From Candidatus Competibacter denitrificans Run_A_D11 (GTDB lineage Bacteria; Pseudomonadota; Gammaproteobacteria; Competibacterales; Competibacteraceae): DNA of 64,000 nucleotides. Below are positions 37,510 through 48,026 of this stretch, piece by piece. The notes beneath the pieces are model-generated. The model worked only from the letters and a program-made list of their open reading frames with translations, searched no databases and had not been told where the DNA came from. Made by a program: the position numbers and the translations under genes. Location of the stretch: NCBI RefSeq assembly GCF_001051235.1, contig NZ_CBTJ020000101.1:62001-126000 (forward strand), written 5' to 3'. The stretch's first letter is position 1. Each line of letters begins with the position of its first letter.

Positions 37510-38226
37510 TTATTGCGAGGGATTGACCGCGCCGGGAAACAGTTCGACGACAAACGCGAAAGCCCAGTTGAACACGTCCACCATACTCAGCAGGGTCGTG
37601 TCCACAACCCGCGCATCCGCAGCCGGCTCAAGCGGAGCGACTGTCCTTGTGGCATCCCGCGTATCGCGCACATTTATTTCTTCGACCAGATTTTTAAGGT
37701 TAACATCCATTCCTTTTTCTCTCAACTGGTTATAGCGGCGTTGGGCACGCTCTTCACCACTGGCAGTGAGAAATAACTTTAGTTGAGCGTCTGGGAACAC
37801 CACGGTACCCATGTCTCGACCATCGGCGATCAGTCCGGGAAACCGCCGAAAATTACGTTGCCTTTGCAGAAGCGCCGCCCGCACAGCCGGCCAAATCGCC
37901 ACCTGAGAAGCGGCGGCGGCACACGTCTCAGCGCGTAACTCAGGCCCGGTATCAAGGCCATTCAGCAGGATACGAATCGTGCCATCGGGACCGGAAACGA
38001 ATGCCGCGTCAAGCTGGGCGGCGACCGCCACCAATCCGCTCTCGTCTTTCAGCGATAAACCTTGGCGCAGCGCGGCTAAAGCGGTCAGCCGATACAACGC
38101 CCCACTGTCGAGCAAAGGCCAACCCAGGCGAGTGGCAAGTGCTTGGCAAAGCGTGCCCTTGCCAACACCGCTTGGGCCATCGACGGTAATCACTGGAGCC
38201 AATGCATCGCTGACTCCAGCAACCAT
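37510..38226 (-). CDS. cmk: Cytidylate kinase
   Basis: Phosphorylates CMP and dCMP. The 238-residue protein has P-loop TVDGPSGVGKGTLCQALA near residue 15, LDSGALYRLTAL, and the LID motif IADGRDMGTVVFPDA. It overlaps aroA by one base (TAATG). The aroA-cmk-rpsA order is conserved. Confidence 0.96.
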   Translation of the reverse strand: MVAGVSDALAPVITVDGPSGVGKGTLCQALATRLGWPLLDSGALYRLTALAALRQGLSLKDESGLVAVAAQLDAAFVSGPDGTIRILLNGLDTGPELRAETCAAAASQVAIWPAVRAALLQRQRNFRRFPGLIADGRDMGTVVFPDAQLKLFLTASGEERAQRRYNQLREKGMDVNLKNLVEEINVRDTRDATRTVAPLEPAADARVVDTTLLSMVDVFNWAFAFVVELFPGAVNPSQ

Positions 38227-39542
38227 TATTTGCTTAGCTCCGTAATCGCCAAGCCCACACTGCGGGATAAGCTCACGAAATCAGGAAACGAGGTGTTGAC
38301 GTTGGCGCAATCGCACACACGGATCGGACCAGCGGCGCGCAATGCGGCGACCGAGAAACTCATGGCGATACGATGATCGCCGTGACTGTCGATCAAACCG
38401 CCCGCCAAATCGCCACCCTGGATAATGATCCCGTCCGGTAACGGTTGTGCGGTGATGCCCAAGGCGGTAAGGCCATCGGCCATCGCTTGAATCCGGTCGC
38501 TTTCCTTGACCCGCAACTCCTCAGCACCGGCAAATACCGTTTCCCCCTCGGCACAGGCGGCGGCCACGAAGAGAGCGGGCAGTTCGTCAATGGCCAGTGG
38601 AGCAAACGCGGCTGGGATGCGCAAACCCCGCAAAGGAGCATAGCGTACCCGTAGATCAGCGACCGGCTCAGTACCGGCCAAGCGCGGCTCAAGCACTTCG
38701 ATATCGGCGCCCATCAATCGCAGAATATCGATCACACCGCTACGAGTCAGGTTGAGACCCACATGCTCCAGCACCAGATCCGAACCCGGAGCAATGCTGG
38801 CGCCTACCAGGAAGAAGGCCGCTGAAGACAAATCGGCCGGCACATCGATCTCAGCCCCAAGTAACCGTCCACCGCCAGCCAGCGCCACGGTTCGTTCATT
38901 GTCACGTTGCAGCGGATAACTGAAGGCTTCCAACATTCGCTCGGTATGATCGCGCGTCGGCGCCGGTTCGGTAATACGGGTGACACCCTGGGCATAGAGG
39001 CCGGCCAGCAGTAAACAGGATTTTACCTGGGCACTGGCCACCGGCAGCGGATAATCAATGCCTATCAGGCGCTGACCACCGTGAATCCGTAGCGGGGCGG
39101 TACCTTGGACAGCACTGTCGATTTGGGCGCCCATTTGCGCCAGTGGCGCCGTTACGCGCCCCATCGGCCGCCGCATGAGTGAGGCGTCGCCCATCAAGGT
39201 GGTGTCAAAAGTCTGCCCGGCCAGGATACCGGCCATCAACCGCATCGACGTACCGGAATTGCCCATATCCAGCACCTCGGTGGGCGGGTGCAGACCGTGC
39301 AAACCGACACCATGGACGGTGACTTGTCCGCTCTCCGGTCCCTCAATACGCACGCCCATAGCACGAAAAGCGCGCAACGTGGCAAGGCAATCCTCACCTT
39401 CCAAAAAACCGCTGATCGTGGTCGCTCCATCGGCCAACGCACCAAGCATGATCGCCCGATGGGAAATCGATTTATCGCCCGGAACCCGCAAGCGGCCACG
39501 TAAAGCGCCACCAGGCTCGACCACAAAATTTAATTCAGTCAT
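38226..39542 (-). CDS. aroA: 3-phosphoshikimate 1-carboxyvinyltransferase
   Basis: EPSP synthase of the shikimate pathway. The 438-residue protein has LRVPGDKSISHRAIMLGALA near residue 17 and the PEP-loop GNSGTSMRLMAGIL near 92, then ELRVKESDRI. The Gly after GNSGT..R rather than GNAGTAMRP indicates the class II type often found outside enterobacteria. It begins 23 bases after tyrA. Confidence 0.96.
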   Translation of the reverse strand: MTELNFVVEPGGALRGRLRVPGDKSISHRAIMLGALADGATTISGFLEGEDCLATLRAFRAMGVRIEGPESGQVTVHGVGLHGLHPPTEVLDMGNSGTSMRLMAGILAGQTFDTTLMGDASLMRRPMGRVTAPLAQMGAQIDSAVQGTAPLRIHGGQRLIGIDYPLPVASAQVKSCLLLAGLYAQGVTRITEPAPTRDHTERMLEAFSYPLQRDNERTVALAGGGRLLGAEIDVPADLSSAAFFLVGASIAPGSDLVLEHVGLNLTRSGVIDILRLMGADIEVLEPRLAGTEPVADLRVRYAPLRGLRIPAAFAPLAIDELPALFVAAACAEGETVFAGAEELRVKESDRIQAMADGLTALGITAQPLPDGIIIQGGDLAGGLIDSHGDHRIAMSFSVAALRAAGPIRVCDCANVNTSFPDFVSLSRSVGLAITELSK

Positions 39543-39565
39543 GGGAAAGAGTTAAGCGAAAGGAT

Positions 39566-40441
39566 TCAATCGAGATAGAGATTATCGCGGGCACGCTTGG
39601 CTCGCTCAAAAAGCGTCAGAATTACGCTCTGGTCACCGTTGCGGATCGCACCAGCCAATTGCTCCAGATCGGCGCTAAACAGCGCAATCATCTCTAACAG
39701 TTGCTCACGGTTGGCCACACAGATATCGTGCCACATGCGCGGATCGCTGGAGGCGATTCGGGTGAAATCCCGGAAGCCGCCGGCCGCATAGCGAAAAATC
39801 TCCGCCCGATCATCCAGTCGTGCCAGGGTGTCTACCAACGTATAGGCTAGCATGTGGGGTAAATGGCTGGTCGCCGCCAGCACTACATCATGATGGCGCA
39901 CCCCCATATCGACGACTTCGGCGCCCGTGAACTCCCACATTGTTCTGATCAGGCGATGTGCGGCGGCATCGGTTTCCGCCAGCGGCGTCAGGATAACCCG
40001 CCGATTCTGGAACAAAGTGGCAAACGATGCCTCGACTCCACTCCGTTCAGTGCCTGCAATCGGATGCCCAGGAACGAAGTGAGGGGGAATATGGCCGTAA
40101 ACCCGTTCGATATCAGCGACGACGCTCCCTTTGGCGCTACCGACATCGGTCACCACCGCATGGGCTGCAAGATGAGGAACAATAGCGCGCAGCACTTCGC
40201 CTATGGCGCCGAGCGGAACAGCGATCACCACCACATCCGCGCCGACCACTGCGTTAGTCGGATCAATGTCATAGCGATCCACCACGCCCAAATGCACGGC
40301 TGTGCGTAAATTTTCCTCGTTGCGGCCGGAACCGATCACCTCACCGACCTTGCCCTGTTCGCGCAGCGAACGGGCCAACGAACCGCCGATCAAGCCGACA
40401 CCAATGACGCATAGTCGTGGGATGAAGGGTTGCGTGCTCAT
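39566..40441 (-). CDS. tyrA: Prephenate (cyclohexadienyl) dehydrogenase
   Basis: Makes 4-hydroxyphenylpyruvate from prephenate (or tyrosine from arogenate). The 291-residue protein has the NAD-binding GVGLIGGSLARSLRE near residue 14, active-site region DVGSAKGSV and HPIAGTERSGVEA, and a helical dimer domain. It is monofunctional, without an N-terminal chorismate mutase. One base separates it from hisC. Confidence 0.94.
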   Translation of the reverse strand: MSTQPFIPRLCVIGVGLIGGSLARSLREQGKVGEVIGSGRNEENLRTAVHLGVVDRYDIDPTNAVVGADVVVIAVPLGAIGEVLRAIVPHLAAHAVVTDVGSAKGSVVADIERVYGHIPPHFVPGHPIAGTERSGVEASFATLFQNRRVILTPLAETDAAAHRLIRTMWEFTGAEVVDMGVRHHDVVLAATSHLPHMLAYTLVDTLARLDDRAEIFRYAAGGFRDFTRIASSDPRMWHDICVANREQLLEMIALFSADLEQLAGAIRNGDQSVILTLFERAKRARDNLYLD

Positions 40442-40442
40442 A

Positions 40443-41567
40443 TCAGCGATTCAGCACCTCAGCCAGGGCAGCGAGCAGCCGGGCATTTTCCGCTTCGGTG
40501 CCGATGCTGATCCGTAGAAAGCGGGGCAAACCATAATTGTCAACCGGACGGGTGATGACGCCACATTTCAGCAGTTCGAGATAGACCTCTCGACCTGGGC
40601 GACCGACATCAATACACAGGAAATTCCCCGCCGAGGGTAACCAGTTCAGTCCATGCTGGCGACAGAAAGCCAGCAAATTCGCCATACCCGCGCGGTTGAC
40701 CGCTTTACCATTCTCCAAATGCTCGGCATCATCCAGCGCCGCTGTGGCCGCCGCCAGCGCCAGGCTATTGACGTTGAACGGTTCTCTGACCCGGTTCAAC
40801 AAATCAGCCACCTGGGGATCGGACACGGCGTAACCGACCCGCAAACCGGCCAGACCATACGCCTTGGAAAAGGTGCGCGTCACCACTAAGTTGGGAAAAT
40901 GACCGAGCCACTTCAACGCATCGGGGCAATCCAGCACCGGCTCGACATATTCGAAATACGCCTCATCCACCACCACGATGACCTGTTCGGGCATCGACTT
41001 CAGAAATCCTTCCAGCTCGGCGGTTTTCAGCCAGGTGCCGGTCGGATTATTGGGATTGGCGATAAAGGCGACACGGGTCCGGTCGTTGACCAGCGAGCGC
41101 ATGGCGGCGAGATCATGACCGTAAGGCATCTCGTGATCGGGCGGATTGGCCTTGGCGACACGCGCAGTGGCACCGATGGCCTGAGTGACGATGGGATACA
41201 CGGCGAATGCGTGTTCGGAAAAAATAGCTTCGTGTTCTGGCGTCAGAAACGCCCGCGCTACCAATTCCAGTACGTCATTGGAACCGTTGCCAAGCGTCAA
41301 CGCCGCCATCGGTACGCCAAGCCGCTCTGATAACGCCGCTTTCAACTCGAAACCGTTACCGTCGGGATAACGGGCAAGACCGGCCAACGCTTCCCGCACA
41401 GCAGCCAGCCCTTTGGGACTGGGGCCGAGTGGGTTTTCGTTGGACGCCAGCTTCACGATGTCGCTCAACCCGTATTCCCGGCGCAGTTCGCTTTCTGGCT
41501 TGCCGGGTTGATACGGTTGCAAGGTACGGGCGCCGGGAGCGGCAATAGAAAAAAAATTGTGGTTCAT
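40443..41567 (-). CDS. hisC: Histidinol-phosphate aminotransferase (aromatic aminotransferase type)
   Basis: PLP-dependent fold-I aminotransferase of 374 residues. Visible are KLASNENPLGPSPK near residue 40, ANPNNPTGTW near 175, and the PLP Lys in TRTFSKAYGLAGLRVGYA near 233. In the pheA-tyrA setting this HisC2-type enzyme probably also aminates phenylpyruvate and 4-hydroxyphenylpyruvate. In relatives it follows pheA directly; here an AT-rich gene lies between. Confidence 0.94.
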   Translation of the reverse strand: MNHNFFSIAAPGARTLQPYQPGKPESELRREYGLSDIVKLASNENPLGPSPKGLAAVREALAGLARYPDGNGFELKAALSERLGVPMAALTLGNGSNDVLELVARAFLTPEHEAIFSEHAFAVYPIVTQAIGATARVAKANPPDHEMPYGHDLAAMRSLVNDRTRVAFIANPNNPTGTWLKTAELEGFLKSMPEQVIVVVDEAYFEYVEPVLDCPDALKWLGHFPNLVVTRTFSKAYGLAGLRVGYAVSDPQVADLLNRVREPFNVNSLALAAATAALDDAEHLENGKAVNRAGMANLLAFCRQHGLNWLPSAGNFLCIDVGRPGREVYLELLKCGVITRPVDNYGLPRFLRISIGTEAENARLLAALAEVLNR

Positions 41568-41655
41568 TCCATAAATCTCAAATCTATAAGATTGTATTCT
41601 AGATATTGCATAGAGGGCATTTGGTTGTCATTCAAATGCATAATCTCTGCTGCTA

Positions 41656-42606
41656 TTATTCCTTATGCGCAAAAAGCACAGTCGCGCTTGCAAGTTCAAG
41701 ATTTTTTTCCATAGACAACTCTCTTACAAATGGCTTATCTAAGTAATTTCCTATATCCCCAATAAGATCCGAAACTCTTAAATTCATAAAATCTTTTTTT
41801 GTTTTACCTTGAAGTCCATCTGCCCAACTACGCAAAATCCAAGTTAAAGATGAAATTGGAAGCAGGCTATCATAGACAGTAACTTTATCAATACAGAGAT
41901 AATCGGAAAACAAATTCTGGATTCCTTGACCAGTCATATTATAATAATGGTGTGGATGCGCATGAAATGGCTGCAGAAATGGAACACAACACATTAGGTC
42001 TCCTCCAGGTTTTATCACTCTAGAGATTTCCTTTGCGCATAAAAAAGGGTCCTTTACATGTTCTAAAACAGCTATTGAAAGTACAGCATCAAACGCTTGG
42101 TCAACAAAAGGAAGATCCTCGCCAACGCCACGCACATCAGTTGTATCGAAATCAACAATCTCAAAATTAACAACATTATCAAAATAAACGGGTCTCCTTC
42201 CAGCGCCACAATCCAATACTAATCCTTCTGCATTTTTCTCGATTATTTCAATTCCATAAGTGTCATAACCGCAGCCGCTAATAGCATCAGTCTCAATAAT
42301 ATTGAACTTTGATCTTAACTCTTCGCTTAAAAAATCATAACAATTATTCTTTTCAATATAACTTATATCCTTACGAAGGAGGGGCCTAATTCTTTCAAGC
42401 TTCTTTTTCTTTGATTCCAATATCAAAGATGAAGGCAAACGTATCTTTCTGCCTTCTTTTCTACCAAACAAATCAAAATGCTTACGGCCCGATCTCAATC
42501 TTCCTTCCTTTACAGCTTTTGCAACATCAGGGTTAGATAAAAGGTAGCCCTCCTCATTAAAATTTTTCTCGGTTGCAACAAATTCGATAATATATGAATC
42601 AAGCAT
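41656..42606 (-). CDS. SAM-dependent methyltransferase with N-terminal NPDV-type repeat, AT-rich
   Basis: A 316-residue protein with two parts. Residues ~15-55 (EEGYLLSNPDVAKAVKEGRL ... HFDLFGRKEGRKI) match the short NPDV/HFxxxG repeat often found in large surface proteins and glycan-related enzymes. Residues ~125-230 are a class I methyltransferase: LVLDCGAGRRPVYF, LPFVDQAFDAVLSIAVLEHV and KEISRVIKPGGDLM. GGAGAAAGC provides a ribosome site. The gene and its flanks (41568-42682) are visibly AT-rich, with AAA/ATA codons, unlike every neighbour, which points to recent acquisition. Substrate unknown; a glycan or lipid-linked sugar is plausible. Confidence 0.85.
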   Translation of the reverse strand: MLDSYIIEFVATEKNFNEEGYLLSNPDVAKAVKEGRLRSGRKHFDLFGRKEGRKIRLPSSLILESKKKKLERIRPLLRKDISYIEKNNCYDFLSEELRSKFNIIETDAISGCGYDTYGIEIIEKNAEGLVLDCGAGRRPVYFDNVVNFEIVDFDTTDVRGVGEDLPFVDQAFDAVLSIAVLEHVKDPFLCAKEISRVIKPGGDLMCCVPFLQPFHAHPHHYYNMTGQGIQNLFSDYLCIDKVTVYDSLLPISSLTWILRSWADGLQGKTKKDFMNLRVSDLIGDIGNYLDKPFVRELSMEKNLELASATVLFAHKE

Positions 42607-42682
42607 GCTTTCTCCAGAGATTACGCATTTTCATAGAAATCTATTTTATAATTTAGCCATCATTGCCATTAAATAAAAATTA

Positions 42683-43768
42683 CTACAACACACCCTTCGG
42701 ATACGAACCCAACACCCGGAATAAACTGGCCTGTTCACTCAGTTCAGCCAACGCCCCGGCCACCGGTTCATCTTGGGAATGACCATCGAGGTCGATGAAA
42801 AACACATAGTCCCACATGCCACGCCGCGAGGGACGGGATTCAATCCGGTTCATGCTGACATTATGGCGGGCCAGCGGCTCCAGCAGCTTGAACAAGGCAC
42901 CGGGCCGATTCAGCGAGGCCACCAGCAGCGCGGTCTTGTCATCACCAGAGGGCTGAATCGGCTGCATACCGACGATCAAAAACCGCGTGGTGTTGTTGGG
43001 TTCATCCTCAATATTGCGCACCAGCGTCGGCATCTGATAGATATCGGCCGCGCACTGACCGGCGATGGCCGCTGCGTCCGTTTCCTCCCCTACCCGCCGC
43101 GCCGCTTCACCGTTGCTGCTGACTTCAATCTGCTCGACGCGCGGCATATTGGCGTCCAGCCACTCCCGGCACTGGGCCAGGGACTGGCGATGCGAGTAGA
43201 TACGGCGCACGGCTCCCAGATCACTGGCGCGGGTGATGAGGTGATGATTGATGCGCATTTGCACCTCACCGCAGATCCGCAAGGGCGATTGCAAGAACAT
43301 GTCCAGGGTGTGATTGACCACGCCCTCGGTCGAATTTTCTACTGGCACCACGCCGTAATCGGCCGAACCGGCTTCCACTTCGCGGAACACTTCATCAATG
43401 GCCCGCAGCGGGATGCTATGGATGGATTTGCCGAAATGCTTGAGTGCGGCCGCCTGGGTAAAGGTCCCTTCAGGGCCGAGAAAAGCGATTCTCAGCGGCT
43501 CTTCCAGGGCCAGGCAGGCTGACATGATCTCGCGGAATAAGCGGGCCATGGCCTCATCGCTGAGCGGTCCCTTATTGGCTTCGATCACCCGCCGCAACAC
43601 CTGCGCCTCGCGCTCTGGGCGGTAAAAATTGCCGGTGGCGCCTGCGGCCTGTTTGAGCGCGCCCACCTGTTGGGCGCAACACGCCCGTTCGGCAATCAGC
43701 GCCTGAATCCGGCCATCGAGCGCGTCGATCCGCTCGCGCAGCGCCAACAAGCTATCCGCTTCGCTCAT
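42683..43768 (-). CDS. pheA: Bifunctional chorismate mutase / prephenate dehydratase (P-protein)
   Basis: Makes phenylpyruvate from chorismate. The 361-residue protein has an AroQ mutase domain ([20 protein letters not shown], residues ~9-90). A dehydratase domain follows with [36 protein letters not shown] and the TRFLIVG motif. The C-terminal ACT domain contains [15 protein letters not shown] and [12 protein letters not shown], the Phe-binding feedback site. Its start overlaps gyrA by four bases; serC, often between them, is missing. Confidence 0.96.
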   Translation of the reverse strand: MSEADSLLALRERIDALDGRIQALIAERACCAQQVGALKQAAGATGNFYRPEREAQVLRRVIEANKGPLSDEAMARLFREIMSACLALEEPLRIAFLGPEGTFTQAAALKHFGKSIHSIPLRAIDEVFREVEAGSADYGVVPVENSTEGVVNHTLDMFLQSPLRICGEVQMRINHHLITRASDLGAVRRIYSHRQSLAQCREWLDANMPRVEQIEVSSNGEAARRVGEETDAAAIAGQCAADIYQMPTLVRNIEDEPNNTTRFLIVGMQPIQPSGDDKTALLVASLNRPGALFKLLEPLARHNVSMNRIESRPSRRGMWDYVFFIDLDGHSQDEPVAGALAELSEQASLFRVLGSYPKGVL

Positions 43769-46374
43769 TCAACCCCCTCACCATTTTCGCCATCATCCGG
43801 CACTGAGCCAGCATCCTCCTCGGTTTCATCGCCGTTACTCTCCAGCTCGCCCATGCTCTCAATCTTCTCGACCCCAGCCAGCTTCTCCTCGCCTTGCAGG
43901 CTGATCAATTTAACCCCTTGCGCATTACGACCGACCACGGAGATTTCACCGACGCGGGTCCGCACCAGCGTACCGCCATCCGAAATCAGCATAATTTCGT
44001 GATCGTTTTCGACCTGCACCGCACCGATCACCCGACCGTTGCGCTCGGAGGTCTGGATGGCGATGACGCCCTGGCCGCCGCGACCGTGCCGCGCGTACTC
44101 GGCAGCCGGCGTGCGTTTGCCGAAACCGTTCTCGGTCACCGTCAGCACGGTTCCTTCATCGACTACGATCAGCGCGATGACTTTTTGGCCTTCGCCCAGC
44201 CGGATGCCGCGCACGCCATAGGCCGAGCGGCCGGTATCGCGCACATCGGTTTCGGTAAAGCGCACCGCCTTGCCAGCATCGGAGAACAGCATCACATCGC
44301 GCTGGCCATCCGTCAGTTCCACATTGACCAGTTGATCACCGTCGCGCAGATCAATCGCGATGATGCCACTAGGACGCGGGCGGGAATATTCGGACAGCGG
44401 GGTTTTCTTGACCGTACCGTTGGTAGTGGCGAAAAACACGTAATGGTCATCGCCAAACTCACGCACTGACAGCACCGCATTGATGCGCTCGCCTTCTTCC
44501 AGCGGCAGCAGATTGACGATGGGCTTGCCGCGCGCCGTCCGGCCAGCTTGGGGCAGCTCGTAGACCTTCTTCCAGTACACCTTCCCGCGATTGGAAAAAC
44601 ACAGCACGGTATCGTGAGTGCTGGCGATGAACAGCTTGTCGACGAAATCTTCTTCCCTGACGGTGGTGGCCGCCCGTCCACGCCCGCCACGCTTTTGCGC
44701 CCGATACAGCGACAGCGGTTGCGATTTGACATAGCCGGCGTGCGACAGGGTAACGACCATGGTTTCGTCGGTAATCAGATCCTCCAGATTGAGATTGCTC
44801 TCATCCGGTTGGATGACGGTACGGCGAGCATCGGCGTATTGGGCGCGTAACTCCTGCAATTCGGCGCGAATCACCGCCGTCAGCCGCTGCGGTTGGGTGA
44901 GAATCGCCAGCAATGCCTGAATCCGGCTCAACAACTCTTGATATTCATCCAGCAACTTGCGCTGCTCTAGCCCAGTCAGGCGATGCAGCCGCAGATCAAG
45001 GATCGCCTGGGCCTGGACCGGGGACAGCCGATAACCGCCTTCCACCAACCCGTATTCCGCCGATAGATCGTCCGGTCGTGAGGTGAGCGCTCCAGATTGG
45101 TCGAGCAGCTCAGTGACCAAACCCGGCACCCAGACCCGCTCCAGCAGGGCGGCTTTAGCAGCGGCGGGATCGGTGGCAGCACGGATCAGCGCAATCAGTG
45201 AGTCAAGATTGGCCAGCGCCACCGCCAGCCCTTCGACGATATGGGCGCGTTCGCGGGCCTTGCGTAACTCGAAGACGGTGCGACGCACCACGACTTCGCG
45301 CCGGTGCGAAAGAAACGCTTCCAGCACCTGCTTGAGGTTGAGCAGACGCGGCTGGCCATCAACCAGCGCGACCATGTTGACCCCGAACACACATTGCAAC
45401 GGCGTGTGCAGGAATAGGTTATTCAACACCACTTCCGCGTTTTCGTTGCGGCGCAGTTCGATATAAATCCGCATCCCATCCTTGTCAGACTCATCGCGTA
45501 GCTCGGTGATGCCCTCGATCTTTTTATCCTTGACCAGTTCGGCGATTTTTTCGATCAGCCGGGCTTTATTCACCTGATAGGGCAACTCGGTAACGATGAT
45601 CGCCTGGCGGCCGCGCGCTTCGTCAGTTTCAATCTCGGTGCGGGCGCGCATCTGCACCCGCCCCCGACCGGTTTCGTAGGCATCGCGGATACCGTGTGCG
45701 CCGTTAATCAACGCGGCGGTGGGAAAATCCGGCCCCGGAATATGGCGCATGAGCTGGCCGATGCTTAAATTCGGCTCATCAATCAGCGCGACGCAGGCAT
45801 CCACCACTTCGCCGAGATTATGCGGCGGGATGTTGGTGGCCATACCGACGGCAATACCGGACGAACCGTTAACCAGCAGATTCGGCAGGCGGGTGGGGAA
45901 AACCGCTGGTTCGCGTTCCGATTCGTCGTAATTGGGGGCGAAATCGACGGTTTCCTTATCGAGATCAGCCAATAATTCGTGGGCGATCCGGGACATGCGC
46001 ACTTCGGTGTAACGCATGGCGGCGGGGGCGTCGCCGTCGATGCTGCCGAAATTGCCCTGCCCGTCCACCAGCATGTAGCGCAACGAAAACGGCTGGGCCA
46101 TGCGGACGATGGTGTCGTAAACGGCGGTATCACCATGAGGATGGTATTTGCCGATCACATCACCGACGACGCGGGCGGATTTCTTGTACGGCTTGTTCCA
46201 ATCGTTGCCGAGTTCGCTCATAGCGAACAGCACCCGCCGATGCACCGGTTTCAAACCATCACGCACATCCGGCAGGGCGCGGCCCACGATCACGCTCATG
46301 GCGTAATCGAGATAAGACTGCCGCATTTCGTCTTCCAGGTTGACCGGAAGGATTTCTTTGGCGATTTCAGTCAT
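43765..46374 (-). CDS. gyrA: DNA gyrase subunit A
   Basis: Cleaves and rejoins DNA in negative supercoiling. The 869-residue protein has the active-site Tyr in [14 protein letters not shown] near residue 122, the quinolone-determining segment [12 protein letters not shown] with Thr83 and Asp87, and the C-terminal wrapping domain with the GyrA box QKRGGRGR. Thr83 (Ser in E. coli) is also the normal residue in Pseudomonas. The C-terminus is acidic ([19 protein letters not shown]). Confidence 0.97.
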   Translation of the reverse strand: MTEIAKEILPVNLEDEMRQSYLDYAMSVIVGRALPDVRDGLKPVHRRVLFAMSELGNDWNKPYKKSARVVGDVIGKYHPHGDTAVYDTIVRMAQPFSLRYMLVDGQGNFGSIDGDAPAAMRYTEVRMSRIAHELLADLDKETVDFAPNYDESEREPAVFPTRLPNLLVNGSSGIAVGMATNIPPHNLGEVVDACVALIDEPNLSIGQLMRHIPGPDFPTAALINGAHGIRDAYETGRGRVQMRARTEIETDEARGRQAIIVTELPYQVNKARLIEKIAELVKDKKIEGITELRDESDKDGMRIYIELRRNENAEVVLNNLFLHTPLQCVFGVNMVALVDGQPRLLNLKQVLEAFLSHRREVVVRRTVFELRKARERAHIVEGLAVALANLDSLIALIRAATDPAAAKAALLERVWVPGLVTELLDQSGALTSRPDDLSAEYGLVEGGYRLSPVQAQAILDLRLHRLTGLEQRKLLDEYQELLSRIQALLAILTQPQRLTAVIRAELQELRAQYADARRTVIQPDESNLNLEDLITDETMVVTLSHAGYVKSQPLSLYRAQKRGGRGRAATTVREEDFVDKLFIASTHDTVLCFSNRGKVYWKKVYELPQAGRTARGKPIVNLLPLEEGERINAVLSVREFGDDHYVFFATTNGTVKKTPLSEYSRPRPSGIIAIDLRDGDQLVNVELTDGQRDVMLFSDAGKAVRFTETDVRDTGRSAYGVRGIRLGEGQKVIALIVVDEGTVLTVTENGFGKRTPAAEYARHGRGGQGVIAIQTSERNGRVIGAVQVENDHEIMLISDGGTLVRTRVGEISVVGRNAQGVKLISLQGEEKLAGVEKIESMGELESNGDETEEDAGSVPDDGENGEGVE

Positions 46375-46425
46375 TCGCGACCTTTGTCTGCATTAAGCCC
46401 GGCCAGCCTGGCGGTTAAGCGGCTT

Positions 46426-46434
46426 ATTATACCA
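46426..46434 (-). promoter_or_regulatory. Predicted extended -10 promoter of gyrA
   Basis: On the minus strand TGGTATAAT (46434-46426) is a perfect -10 box with the TGn extension. No good -35 lies 16-18 bases upstream, as expected for an extended -10 promoter. It is about 50 bases before the gyrA ATG. Confidence 0.55.
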
Positions 46435-46469
46435 TAGAGGGGTTAATGGACCGCGCTCACCGCGCAGCG

Positions 46470-48026
46470 TTACTCGCCCTTACCGTCTGGGGTATGAGCC
46501 GAGCGACTCCATACCCGACCCGGCAAATCCACTAACCAGCGACCAGCACGCGCCAATTGCTGACTGAGCAAGGCCCAATTTTCCCGTCGTTTGCGCTCCT
46601 GCAAGCAGCGCAAGAAACGCACCCGGTCGGCTTCATCCTGCCGTTTGAGGATGGCAGCCCACAACGCATCATCGACGTTATAAACGCGGCCCTCGGCCAG
46701 ACAAACCGGAATAACCGCTTCCAAAACAACAGCCAAATCAGCCGCCACCGCTTCCACCGCTGCTCGGATGTTGGCGGCCTTAGGGCCATTGGGGTTGCGC
46801 AGATCGTAGGGCGGCTGCCATTCACGGGATGGCCGCAGTTGATCGATATGGGTCACAACGACCAGCACAGGCGGTGGCCGACGGTCGGAGCGGGCCGTAT
46901 ACCAGGCACGCACGCGATCCAGCAACTGGCGATCTTGCTGCCGATCCGGGCGATGGGCCGGACAGGCGTATAAAATCAGATCTGCCGTCAGCGCGGCCCG
47001 TTGCAGGGCCTGCTCATCGAACAAAGGCGTATCGGAGCCGGGCGCGTCAAAAATCAGCGCTGCATCCAAACCGTCGTGGCTGAGGCGGTAGGGCGTCAGG
47101 CTGGCGGTGGTATCCGGCAGAATATCCGTTGCTGCCACCACCTCATCGAACAAGGCGTTGATTAAGCTTGACTTGCCCGCGCTGGCCCGGCCCAGCACCA
47201 GAATCCGTAGCGGTTCAGTCGTTGGGGTGGTTGCGGCTTGCGCCAAATCCGCCTGGGAAACGACTGCCGGTGTGGCGTCGTTCAGCAGCAGTCGGCCACT
47301 GTAAAGCGCGATGGCGTAATAGCCGACTTTGCGGACATATTCCCGCAGTAGCCAGCGATGCAGCTCGGTCCAGGCGACCCCATAACTCTGGTCGCGCATC
47401 TTGCCCCATAGCTCGCTCAACAGGGCGTTAGCAGGGCTGATCACGAACCGCCCGGCGCGGTACACATTCAACCAGCGTTCAGCCGATTCCTTCCAGCGCT
47501 GCACCCGAAACACATCGCCCACCGTCAATTGATGGCTAAACGGAATATTGCGGACGACGGAATCGCGCAGGTCGTGGCTGGCTCGTTCAATGATCAACAG
47601 CATATGGGGGACGGTCAGCTCCAGCAGTGGCCGCTCCGCTTTGGGGTGATAGGAACGGGCAACCGCCTCTAACACCCGCTGGCCCAACAGCCAGATCCGA
47701 TCCCCGTCATCCAGCGGATGGTCTTTGGGATCGACGGACTCGGCTACCTGCTCGACTGCGGCCCAGGCCCCGTCAGCTTGGGGCGGCCAGTAAGGATCAG
47801 GCGTGGTTGTAGCCGCATCCAGCAAACGCCGATCCCGCCGACTCAGCAAAGATTGCAAGCCGTACCCAATGGCGCTGCTCACCACCAGGGTTGCCAACCA
47901 CCATGGCATCAACTTCGATTGCCACAGCCAAAAAGCCCCAAGCGGCAGCAGGGCGGCGACTGGGATTAGCCACAGTAGAAGCGCCGCTAAGCGCAGCGGG
48001 TCAAAACGGCGCAGTAGATGCTTCAT
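46470..48026 (-). CDS. Membrane-anchored Era-like GTPase
   Basis: A 518-residue protein with two N-terminal membrane helices (LAALLLWLIPVAALLPLGAF and WWLATLVVSSAIGYGL), a helical middle, and a GTPase domain from about residue 270: G1 LGRASAGKSSLINALF, G3 FDAPGSD, G4 VVVTHIDQL. A basic C-terminal tail follows. It overlaps the next GTPase gene upstream by four bases (ATGA), so the two are made together. The layout recalls YcjX/YcjF or dynamin-related envelope GTPases, but I cannot name a family with a known function. Confidence 0.85.
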   Translation of the reverse strand: MKHLLRRFDPLRLAALLLWLIPVAALLPLGAFWLWQSKLMPWWLATLVVSSAIGYGLQSLLSRRDRRLLDAATTTPDPYWPPQADGAWAAVEQVAESVDPKDHPLDDGDRIWLLGQRVLEAVARSYHPKAERPLLELTVPHMLLIIERASHDLRDSVVRNIPFSHQLTVGDVFRVQRWKESAERWLNVYRAGRFVISPANALLSELWGKMRDQSYGVAWTELHRWLLREYVRKVGYYAIALYSGRLLLNDATPAVVSQADLAQAATTPTTEPLRILVLGRASAGKSSLINALFDEVVAATDILPDTTASLTPYRLSHDGLDAALIFDAPGSDTPLFDEQALQRAALTADLILYACPAHRPDRQQDRQLLDRVRAWYTARSDRRPPPVLVVVTHIDQLRPSREWQPPYDLRNPNGPKAANIRAAVEAVAADLAVVLEAVIPVCLAEGRVYNVDDALWAAILKRQDEADRVRFLRCLQERKRRENWALLSQQLARAGRWLVDLPGRVWSRSAHTPDGKGE

